A stretch of 64,000 nt of DNA. Origin: Trichostrongylus colubriformis (taxonomy: Eukaryota; Nematoda; Chromadorea; Rhabditida; Trichostrongylidae). Of this stretch, positions 25,201-37,200 are shown one piece after another; positions within the stretch are counted from its first letter, which is position 1; every line of letters starts with the position of its first letter. The notes under the pieces are model-generated. The model did not search any database, was not told where the DNA came from, and worked only from the letters and a program-made list of their open reading frames with translations. The stretch spans positions 23,389,274 through 23,453,273 of the forward strand of contig OZ022257.1 in assembly GCA_963978905.1 (NCBI GenBank), in the 5' to 3' direction. The translations under genes were made by a program, and so were the position numbers.

Positions 25201-28200
25201 TCGAAATGTCCGTTCTGGGAGCTTTTTGTTGGAGTTGGGAATCAGTTCGAGGAAGCTGTTAAATATCACTTTTAGTGTCAGTCAGCCATGTTCCATACAT
25301 TGCCGTTGAACACAGACGAGGTATTCTGAAGGAGTTGGAACTTCTGCTGGACCGATCAATCATTTCAAAGGACAACGCTAAGCTCATATCTGAATGTCTT
25401 GCGGAGTTCGATAATGGTATCGCAAAACACAGCGAAATGCATGAGATCGGTATGCTGTTGTGTAAACGTATCGTGTTACTCCAACAGATTTTTTTCTGAA
25501 ATGCCAACTTACTCCTGCGGTAATGCGTGAATGTGAGCCGAAAAAACGTTTAAAGCCACCGCAATGGGGGCATTCAGCAGGTTGTGGAATGTGAAGGTAG
25601 AGGTGCTCAGCAGTGTAACAGCGAAGAAAGAACGGAATAGAGCGGCGAAAAAAAAACCGAAAAATAAAAACCCGAGAACCCCTTTCTTCCCCCATTCCTG
25701 CAACTCCTCGCACTGACTTCGTGTATCAACCTTTCGATAGCGCGTTGGATGACGACGGTCGCATGCTATTCCAGTTTACGTAGAGTTCAAGTCTCTGAGG
25801 CAGCTGACCGGCTGAACTGCAGAACAACACGCCGTACTGCGGAATCGTGATAGGACCTCAAGCCTCGCTTTTTCAATGTGAGTTTCGTTACACATCACCT
25901 CTTTTGAAGTGAAAGGCTTGCTTGCAGAGAACATGTACCCAGTTCTCACTTCCGCCTCACCCCTCCCGGTTCCTTTGAAGTGAATAGTAAATATCGTAAA
26001 TGGTGAACGATGGACGACTAGGTTTCCAGCGCTACGTCGTATCACGACTATATCTTACATGTACTATGTACGAGCTTTTGCATGCAAAGGGGGTGCCTGG
26101 AAAAACAGCCACTTTCTCCTCTACTTCCAACCCTATACTAGTGAGGCTTTCGCCATTCTCACAAGGTATTTCCATCCCCGAATTCAAGAGCATACCTCAC
26201 CCCATCACTAAACTCGGTAACAGACTTTTGAATGAGCAGGATCGGGAGCTTCATCCTAGTGAACATGATGTGTCACCTAACTCAGCAAAACCCTACCCTC
26301 CGTCATCCTCGTTCGCAACCTTGCTGGAGACCGTTCAACCTGGGTACTTAAGGGGATTCATATTTGCTAGTGTTTTTCAACGTTCCGTCTTCTCCATGTT
26401 CCCAACGCCCTTCGTTTCTCAGAGCCATAATGTGCCATTACCATCGAAACAACTCCGTAGGGTTTGAAATATGAAAAATGACACTTCGGTTCATAGCAGC
26501 GAGAGCTGTACGACTCCCACGAACCGAAGGGTCATTCCTTAGAAAGATTCCTTATGAGAGACCGCCACGGAAGCTGGACGGTGATAGCGGTAAGCTTCAG
26601 TTTGGCTCCTGCCTTTTATCTTTTTCATTATCTGTTTTGTATATTTGGCGGATGTGAGCCGCGAGCAAAGTGACCCTTCTTTGGTAACCCTGTAGTTTCT
26701 TATATGGGATTAAGTAATAATGTCAAATGAACATTCCGCTTGCCGACGAGCTGCATGGCAATCGTCATTGCGAGGATCGCATGGGAGTGTCATACCCAAG
26801 GAATGTGCCCGAGACCCTTCCACGACCATCCAGCCATGGTGTACGATACCGCTTGCCTCCCGTCGACCATGAAATGTGCCTAGAGACCTACAATTGTATA
26901 TTTCGTTAAATAGGACCATTCATACATTCACGACGCTGATTGCAAAACGGAATTTAGAGGCTACGACTGCTATATGTTGGGTGTCTTCTGGCACCATGAT
27001 GAATTTTTGAGGGAGCCGAGATTATTAAAGAAGAAAAGACAAAAAACCAATAGATGCTTATTTTCGGCATAACATCCGCCGTAAAAAATTATAGAGGGTG
27101 TATCATGTTTAAAACCAAACAAAAACACCACCGATCATGGCAATTTTGCTGGCTGAGTTAGAAAACTTTATTTCAGGTTTGATACACTCCGACATAAATG
27201 AGACAAACGTTCTCGTGGTAGAGGAAAATGGCAAAAAGAAGGTAATCGCCTTGTCTGTCTCCGTTATCTGCAAAGTTTCTCCGAAGGTTATTTGTAAAAT
27301 CCCGAAGAAGGTTAGGAGATGCTTTCAGTAACATAGCATCGCGTGAAGGTCAGTAAAAACGGTATTTGTTGGAAGCCGGCAAAAGAAAAGGCGAACTTTG
27401 ATGGCCCAACGTTGAACTTTCAATGCCATTGGTCCTTGAACAGGTATACTATCCAACCAAGAGATCGGAAGGGGAGAATTGAGCACAAGTTGCATGCTCA
27501 TGATGAAATGATCGGCTACCCTATGTCACGGCCGAGCCTGGCGAAGAGAAGATAGGACTTCCTGAAAAAGAGGTTCTCCGAACAATTCGATGCCTACAAT
27601 ACTGTCACCGCCAGGCTGTCTGTGTCTATATCCGAGCGCCGTCTCCCCAACAAAAAGTCGTCAGTCAGCAATCACACCACGGCCACCTAGTACAAAAACG
27701 ATTGTCACATGCCGACCTTTCCCCTAGACCCTTCTAGCTGGTAACTTATGTCAAGTTTTCGCTTTGCGACGTCGCACTCGCGGCGCCATCGGCACAACTT
27801 GCGGTCTCTTGAAGTTTCGCTCAGGACGCAAGGACCTGCCACCATATAGGACCTTTATGAAATAGCTATCTATCTCATCATTATCTATTGGGTTGAGGAA
27901 TAAGTTCCCGCGGTTTTCTTTAACCCCGTTTTTCACATTGTTTCCTTCATCTTTGAACGAAGCTTATATATGCTTTCGATAGAGCTTTTTTTGCTCTACA
28001 AAATGCTAGTGTCTGGTTTTCGATTTCTTAGACCACCTAATATTTATGAGGTTTGGAAATGAAATAAGCTGAAGGCAAAAATTGGTACTCTCGACACCTC
28101 ATCTTCCTAGTCTACCATCGAAATCAAAAAATGTATGTGTATATGTTTTCGATAGAGCTCTTTCAGCTCTACAGAATGGTACCATATTTTATCTAAATCG

Positions 28201-31200
28201 CTCAATTTTTCGCTGTTTTTAAGGCTCACAAAGCAGTACTCACAAAAGTGTGTACTTTCGTTTTCTTCTCTTCCTCGCCCACCATCGAGGTCGAAGAGAA
28301 TATCCAGGTATGCATTCGATAGAGCTCTTTTTGCTCTACAATATGATACCACTCTTCTTTTGAATCTTTTCATATTTTAGCATATGGGTATACGTTTCCA
28401 TCCTTTTTTCAATTCGAAATTGCAATATGAAAATGAAATGTTTTGACACGATTTATCATACTAATCGATAGAGCGCTTTTCGCTCTACAAGATAGTGCTT
28501 ACGGTTTTTCTTCTAATTATTTTTTGCCTTTTTTTAGAACACTGAAATGTGGACGAAATCGAGCATTCTTGACACCATGTGACGAAAATGCCCGATTTTG
28601 TCGACTTTCGAATGATCTAAAAAATGGCAAAAATTGACTTGAACAAAAACTGTGGACACTATCTTGTAGAGCGAAAAAGACTCTATCGAATAGTACAAGA
28701 AGTTGCGCCAAAACATCTCATTTTCATGTTGCAATTTTGAATTGAAGAAAAGATGGAAACTTATTCCTATATGCTAAAATATGAAAAGATTCAAAAGAAG
28801 AATGGTATCATATTGTAGAGCAAAGAGCTCTATCGAATGCATACCTGGATATTCTCTTCGATCTCGATGGTGGGCGAGGAAGAGAAGAAAACGAAAGTGC
28901 ACTTTTTTGTGAGTACTGCTTTGTGAGCCTAAAAAACAGCGAAAAATTGAGCAATTTAGACAAAATATAGTACCATTCTGTAGAGCTGAAAGAGCTCTAT
29001 CGAAAACATATACACATACATTTTTTGATCTCGATGGTAGACTATGAAGATGAGGTGTCGAGAGTACCAATTTTTGCCTTCAGCTTATTTCATTTCCAAA
29101 CCTCATAAATATTAGGTGGTCTAAGAAATCGAAAACCAGATAGTAGCATTTTGTAGAGCAGAAAAAGCTCTATCGAAAGCATATATGACCTTCGTCGAAA
29201 GATGAAGGAAACAGTGTGAAAAACGCGGTTTAAAAAAATCGCGGGAACTTATTCCTCAACCCAATAAAAACAATAATTGTGCCCTAGGAAGACAAGATAG
29301 TAATATAAAAAGCAAAAGAAGCGATAGCAATACTTAATGCAGTCCTAATAAAGAAATAATTAATTTGGTTGTAAAACTCTGGAGGTAGTGTTGCATTGTT
29401 CGCAATCACACACGAGAAAAACCGCTTCGCTGCTCGCTGCGCGCAGGCGCGCGAAATTTCGACACAAGTCTACACGTCCCCTTCTGACCCACCGATTCGA
29501 CCTTATATAATCTGTATACGACCCTGAGGCCTCTGTCAGTGACAGATTCGATACGTTTGTCAAAGCAGAATTCGCTGGTGATAGAAAGCCGAGGTTCTTA
29601 ACATATGTAAGGGGACACTTGGAGATCCATCAGTATTGCAGCAGTAGGCAGGTATAAATACCCAATGTGCAGCACTTTTGTTTCTCTCTGAACAGTAGGA
29701 GACCCCGTTCGACGGCTCAGTTTAATACAGGATCAAGTGCTTTTTGAACTGACTGCATGTCACGGAAAGGAGACATGCGTTGATAAATTTTGATATCATC
29801 TGCGAAGGCGAAGCATCTAACACCTGTAGGCATAACAGTACCTGGCGAGTCGTAGGTATATATATTGAAGAATAAAGTGGGTAAAACTCTACCCTGCGGA
29901 GAACCACTAGCTAAGCTTTGAGGAGGGGTGGAGAGGATTGAGCGGATACGCACGATAAATTGCCGATTACTCAGAAAAGCCTGAATCCATGCCCAAGGTG
30001 AATACCAACAATGCATGGCTCGAAAAAGGGATTGCTGTGTTGAAAGCATTGCAAAAATCGTGGTATACGGCATCGGCTAAGCAACCGTTGTCGAGATCCA
30101 TGGTCCAATCATTTCTGTTCTCTAGGATCGCTTGAAAGTGCACTTCCCTCCTGGAAGCGATGACTGGACCGGGATGATTGCATGTATTTGCAGATGGGGC
30201 TCAATCCTTTCCTTCAGTACTTTTTTTCAGAAATCCTAGGGAAAATATATACAGGGGGTGCCAATGAAAAAAAAGTAATTTTTCTCCTCCACTTTCAACC
30301 CTACTTTAATCGAACTTCAGCAAATTCTAACGAGGTATTTTCATCCCGGAATTCAAGAGCACACCTCCTACTATCAGTAAACATCGTACCAACCTCCTGC
30401 ATGAACAGGATCGGAAGATTATTCCGAGTGAACATGATGTGTCACCCCAACACGGCAAAATCTGTAATTTCGTCACCCTCGTTCATAAGCTTGCTGAGGT
30501 CCGCTCACTCTGGGTACCTAAGGGGATCATATTGGGTGGTGTTCTTGAATATTCCGTTTTTCTCGGGTTCCCAGTGCCCTTAGTTTCCAAGAAGATCGTG
30601 CCGTTACCACTGAAACCCCTTCGGAGGCAGGTTTGAAGCATGAAAAATGATACTACGGATCATAGCAGCGCAGTCCGAGCAGCAAGGGCTCTGTGACTTC
30701 CATGAACCGACGGATCAACCCTTAGGAAGCTTCCCACAAAAGACGTACCACGGAACTTGGCTCCACCGTCTTAAGCGGACCTTGATTCCGTAGGTGCTCT
30801 GAAGCCCGACTGCGCCGACTGAAGGTCCATGTTTTTAGAAAGGTGAACGTAGTGAGCTACTGCTTGTTCCCGCTTTTAGAGGAACATTTCGGGAATATTT
30901 TGCCCTATTAACTTCATCTCTTTCCTTTTCCTATGTTTTGTATACATGGCGGATGTGAGCCGTGAGCAAAATTACTTTTTTTTTTGCACCCCCTATAGAT
31001 GTGTGTAATGCTGATTGGTCGTTAGTTATCAGAGCACATCGCCGATGGCTTTTTCAAGGTAGGTGTAACTAGGAGCAGTCTGCAGTCGAATGGTATTGAC
31101 TTCATGATGAAGGTCAAGCTCTGAATTATAAATATCTTCCATGTAGAACCAGACAGAATCAGTCACAACGAGAAATGAAGAATCTTGTATATGCCACAAA

Positions 31201-34200
31201 CGGAAAGGGCGAAGGCTCTCACAAATGTGTCAGATAGCAGCTCGGCTCATCAGTCCTTGCTATGATACCTTCCCTAGATTTTAACACACAGATTTTGGGC
31301 TTGTCGAAATAAAAGGACGAAAGAAACGGAAAGCTCCTTTGTCAGCGAATTGAATTACCTTCTTTCAATGAGGCAATCCTTCTTCTCCCTAGCGTAAGTC
31401 CCGCGCCGTCGCAGGGTCCGCTGCTTCCTCCTATCCAAGGCATCCTCAGACGTGGCCTTCACTTCGGTGAGGTCGCTCTTGATGACGTTCCTCCATCTCT
31501 TCTTTGGGGCTCCACGTAGCCGTTTTCCTTGCGCTTCGAACTCCAGTGCTTTTCTTACGGGGTGGTCTTCTGTTCTCCCCAGCACGTGCCCATACCATCG
31601 CAGCCGTTGCTCTCTCAACTTCAGCTGAATAGGAGCCGTCTGCGTGATCGCTCTCACATCCTCGTTCCTGACCTTGTCCAGTCGCGTCCAGCCGCATGCC
31701 CATCTCAACATCCTCATTTCAGCTGCGTGCAGCTGCCTTTCATGTATCATACTTACGGGCCAGCACTCGCTTCCGTACAGCATTGCGGGCCTTACCACCG
31801 ATCGATACACCTTGCCTTTGAGCGTCTTGGAGCATCGCTGATCGCAGTATTCCGGTAGACTCCCTCCACTTTGTCCACGCCGCGTTAATCCGGGCCTTCA
31901 CTGCCTTGTCTACCGTACCGTCAGCCGCCAGATCACTACCGAGATATCGAAAGTTTTTTTTACCTTTTCGATGGTCTCCCCATGGCAATCCGTTATTGGT
32001 TCTAGGCATTCTTCGGAGCTTATGAAATTAATCTTCTTGACGTTCAATCGGAGCCCATTCTTTGCCAGCCTGTCCTGCCACTGCTGTACTTTCGCTTGCA
32101 GTTCTTCTCTGCTTTCCGCTACCAGTGCTATATCGTCAGCGTACAGGATGGTCTTCAGCGGTCCTTCCATGAGATCTTTCACCATCACATCCAGAGTGAG
32201 GAGGAAGAGGAACGGGCTCAGGGCCGATCCTTGATGCACCCCTACCCTAATATACAGCTGCCTTAGCTCCATCGTACATATCCTTATAAGGGCGATCAGC
32301 CTTTCCGGTACATGGAGTTGTCGCAAGGCACTCCAGAGCACTGGCCTGGGGAGACGGTCGAAAGCCTTCTCGAGATCGAGAAATGCTAGGTAGCATGGTC
32401 GCTGCTTCTCTCGATATTTCTCCATCACCGGTCTCGCGATGAAGATGGCGTCGGTTGTGGGTTTTTCGGGCATGAACCCGAACTGTTCTTGGGAGAGAGG
32501 GATGAGTTCCCTCAGCCCTAAATCGATCAACCTCTCGTACAGCTTCATGGTATGCGCTGTCAACTTGATCCCACGGTAGTTGGAGCAATCCATTGCATCA
32601 CCCTTCTGTTTGAAGACGGGGACGATCGTTCTAGTCCTTCACCCATATGGAACCTTCCTTCAGCGGTTACGGTGTTGAGCCGAGTGAGCCACTCTATCCC
32701 GTACTCACCCAATGCGTTCCATGCATCTATAGGCACCCCATCTGGACCAAACGCCTTCCCAGTTTTCATCTTCCCCAGTATGCGACGGACTTCTCCATCC
32801 GTCCAGGGTAGGATTGGACCTGCCGTGCCCTCCGTCTTTGGGCTTCCCTTATGGGGAAACTCTTCGTTCAGGAGCCTATCGAAGTACTCCTGCCACCTCC
32901 TTCTGACATCGGCTGGCTTCTTAGGATGACACCGTCACTGCTTTTCACGGACTTTACCACCCTGATGTCTTGGGTGGCTCGATGTCGAGCTTTGGCCAGC
33001 CTGAAGACGAACTTCTCCGCATCTCTGCCCTCCAACTTCTCGTACAAGGCATCCATTTCCATGTTCTTGGCTTTGGCCACGGTTGCCTCGGCAAGCCTCT
33101 TGCAACTTTTATAGCGGTGAGGTCTTCTTGGCTCCGCGTTTTCTGCCAGCGTTTGTATGTTTCCTTCTTCCGTTTCACCACTCGCTGAACCTCCTCATTC
33201 CAGAACCAAGCCACTTTGTCTCCTCTGAAGCCCCCACGAGTTTCACCCAGTGTTTCCTTTGCGCACCGTAGGATGACCTTGGCTGCCCTATTCCAGGTCT
33301 CCTGAACCGCTGGGGTTTGGAAGACCAGCATCCATTACCTCCTTTTTAGATAATTGTTCTCTACCCTGTGTAGCTTCCACCATCGTATCCTAGGCTCAGT
33401 CCTTACCTTCGTTTTCTTTGAAAGCTCTATGGCAATACCGGCTGGGAGAGGCCTGTGCTGGGTGGCCAGTGCCTCAGCAGGTAGCACCTTGATGTCCTTT
33501 ACACTTTCGAGGAACGGTCTCCTTACGAGTACATGATCTATTTCCGTTTGCCTTCCCCCACTGCTATAGGTTACCTTTTGAGTCTCCCTTTTTGCGAAGA
33601 ACGTACTACAGACAGCCAGGCGTGACAGGTCGTGAGCTGTAGCCAGGTCAGGGATTCTCTCACCCTCAACATTCCTTGCCCCGAAGCCTCTGCCTCCGTG
33701 CACTCTCTCCAACCCTGCCGACATGGCCGTTCAGGTCCCCCGGTCCAGTACCCCTCATTTTGCCTATCCTTGCCTATCCTTGATTCGGTCGCTTATCCTG
33801 TCCACTGCAGAGACACACTCCTTGAGGGACTCTGCTACGGCTATGGCTACGCCGTTTCGTTTGATGCCATTGTAGAAGAGTAGACACCGTCACCGATCTC
33901 TCTTCCTCAAGCCTAGCGAGTTTCCTGGAGGCATTTTTATGCTCCTGCGCTTCATCAAGTGAGCCACTTCCCGGGACTTACCGGTCAGTGACCCCACATT
34001 GAGAGTCTCGATTCGAACTGACTTCTTTGGCCGAGATCGTTCACCCCTCGGTAACCCTCGCATACTGACCACAGAACTCAGGCGAGGGTTCTGCGCGCCA
34101 CTTCCGGGTGACGTCCTAGCACTAAAACTGATTCTTTTGGCAACTTTAGACATGTTTGTTGTGACAAGGTTTCTCCATCAGCCGGCCTGTCCTGGGCCTG

Positions 34201-37200
34201 ACGCTGGTAACGTCACCATTTTTGCAATTTCTTGCAAGTGGTTTTGTGCCTCGGCGGGGATCGAATCCAGTGGTCGTGAATGTGCAGACGTGAGCCCACT
34301 CTCTTAGCCACCCGGCTATCCCTGCTCTTTCAATGAGGCAATTATCCTTGATTAATCTCTCTCCGAAAATGGCAGCAACCTCATGATAGTGACTCCAGTC
34401 ACTAGGTGAAGAGGAAGTTGCGTGTTGTCAAACAGACAATTATTTCTAATGAATAGAACGGAGGTGTGGAGGACGGGTGGGGGTAACGGGCACCCTGCGA
34501 GGGTAACCTGGATACTGGAGCATTTCAACGGCATGTTGCCAGATGAAAACAAAAAGCATGCAATCCTTATTGACAGAGGGAGCATTACTGCGGAAGGGGT
34601 AAATCCGGCAGAGAATGGAGTGTGTAGTAGGGGTGCTCCACAGTGTAACAGCAGAGAAAGAACGAAATGTAACGGCGAAAAGCCGAGGAAAAAAGAAAAG
34701 CTCCCTTTTTCTTTCGCCCCCTCCCCCCGCCCTCCCCCTCTGCCTCCCTAGCCGGGGATGGACTGCAGACGGGACGAGAGGCTAAATCAGCCGGCTGCGA
34801 ATGTTATCCTGTTCTGGCGGGCAACTCGCCCGACTGATCAACTGCAGAACGACACACCGGGCTGCGGAATCGTCATAAGACCCCAAGCCGCGCTTCCTTT
34901 ACTGAAGTGTAAGGTTTGTCAGAAAGTCAATTGCTGCAGCAAGGTAAAGGAAATGGCGGAGTGTCCACTGCTATCGATAGAAGAGCCTGCACAAAATACG
35001 ACCTCCTTTCCCCTCCTCTTCTCCTACCACCCCATTCTTAGTCGACACCTCCAATACTGTCACCGCAGGGCTGTCTGAGCCGCCTCCCCAACAAAAAGTG
35101 GTCAGTCAGTAACTATCACTGCTAATTGTATATACGAAACATAATTATCGAATGGCGACCTTTTCTTAAGAGACAACCGGTCCGAAGTTTCCTCAACGGT
35201 GCGTGGACTCTTGTGAAAAATGCGGTGGTGTCGAGGACTCGTCGAGAAAAGTTTTGGAAAAACCACCCTCTAACCCACCAATCCGATCCCGTCAAGAAAT
35301 TTTCGCCTGAGCTTGCTCTATTTGCCAGGACCAAGCAACATAAGTGCGTTTCACTACTATACGTCCACCCCCTATTTTAGCGGAATCAGTCCTGAACGCT
35401 CTCACCCAGCTCTGCAATGTATGCCATTAGATTCGGCATGTAAGAAAACGGTGGTAAACCCACTCTCAAAAATTTGGGTGGGCGGACTCTATTTTTACAA
35501 AAAAAAATTTCAAATTTCGACCGTTTCACGCTATACGTCCACTTTAATTAATAATTTATTTACAACCTTAGAAAAGACAAATTCACAAAAATAGTGGTCA
35601 TTTGGTGCTCCTTGTTCGGAAGCCACTTCTATCAGTCGGTGTGGCATGCTCGTTGTAAGGTTTTGAGGATTTCGGAGTCGATGGAACTGCAAGCGTCCAT
35701 GATCGCCATTTTGAGCTCGTCAACGCCTGCAGTTGGCATACACCCTGCGCACAATTATTCCCCACAGGTTTTCCATGGGATTCAGATCTGGGCTGCACGC
35801 TGGCCACTCTAACAAGTTGACGTTGTGCTGTTGGAACCATGCTGAAGTCGACCGGCTAGCATGGACACTCGCATTGTCCTGCTGGAAAATCGGCTGGTGA
35901 CGTCGCCAACGGCTCAGAAAGGGTAGCAGATTGCATTCTAAGGTACTCTGATACTCTTGCGAATCCATCCGGCTCGAAACGAATGCCAACTCCAGCTTCT
36001 CTCCCAACATTAGGCTCCCCAGACCATCAGCGTACCGCCACCGAAGTTACATCGGCTGAACTGCACTGGATCTCTTCTCAAATCACGCCAGTAATATCTG
36101 TAGCCTTCCGGTCCGTCCAAGTTGAACTTCTTTTCGTCGGAAAAGACCACCCAAACTCATGGGAAAAGACCACCCAAACCCTGCAGTGCACAAGCTATGC
36201 TGAACTCTGAAACCGAACCTTTCTCCAATCCAGTGAGGCGTTCCGTCGAGCAAATTCGAGACGAGCTGCCTTGTGAGCTTCGATTAGTCGCAGTGCCTTC
36301 TTCATAACCTCCCGCACGATGTTGTTATTGCGTTTTATTGTCCTCCACAGCGTCGATTTGGAGGCAGACAGCTTCAAATCAGCACGGATCTGGTTGACGC
36401 TGCGGGTACTATTGGAAGCTAGCTTCCAGATCTGCCGTTCATCTCTGACGGAGAGCCTGGACCGACGCTGAGTAGTCCGACGAGCATCGTAGTCTGTAGG
36501 ATTTTTGAGGTAGGAGCCGACCACGCAGTGAATCCTGCCGATTTGCTTGGCGATCCGTCGATTGCTGAGTCCGGCGTCGTGGAGAGCTCGAATTTGGGCT
36601 TTTTCTTCGGCGGATAGACGAGAACCACGTGGCATCGCGAGAGGGCATGTTCCCGTACATTTTTGGCGAGTGGATATACTGGGGTTCAAACGGGAACACT
36701 TACTTTGGGACAATTATTAAGGGTGGACGTATAGCGTGAAACGGTCTAAATTTTAAAAAAATCTTCTAAAAATAGTGTCCAAGCACCCAAATTCTTGAAA
36801 GTGCGTTTACCACCGTTTTCTAACTTGCCGAATCTAATGGCATACATTACAGAGTTGGGTGAGAGCGTTCAGGACTGATTCCGCTAAAATAGGGGGTGGA
36901 CGTATAGTAGTGAAACGCACGCTGCCCTTGCTATTCGCGATACTGGTTCGTTGTGACGAAATAAGGGAGGAGTTCCTACAGAGCTCTTTAAATTCTCTCA
37001 TTTGCCCTAACACGGAAGGCCTATCAGGTCATGGTAAGCTTTCTCAAAAGGGTTTTTTGCATTTTATAGGGTCACATACATGAAGCAGAAAACCGGTCTC
37101 AAATTTGGCTAAATGGTTTTGGGGGGTCCAGAAAATAATTTATGGTTCGGTCCCCACTGAGGACAAATTTTTGCATTTTTCCAGTTTTCATCCATGCGTG

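Larger units (their letters stand above)
31378..34326 (-). mobile_element. RTE-like non-LTR retrotransposon
   Basis: The element is bounded by a perfect 16-base direct repeat, CTTTCAATGAGGCAAT, at 31362-31377 and 34327-34342, a clear target-site duplication from target-primed insertion. On the minus strand it reads, in order, a tRNA-like head, the start of an AP endonuclease ([19 protein letters not shown]), the endonuclease C-terminal part, a linker, RT and a C-terminal HVLGR-type region. It is about 2.95 kb, near the size of RTE elements. It sits in intron 6 of the kinase gene. Confidence 0.9.

Noticed and set aside
28107..29070. Several frames of 60-100 codons on both strands with repeated residues.
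   Set aside because: They are mirror translations of the foldback palindrome and not genes.
27888..29264. A CRISPR-like array, suggested by the regularly spaced hairpins.
   Set aside because: Spacing mirrors across a palindrome, the intervening sequence is paired and not unique, and the context is eukaryotic.
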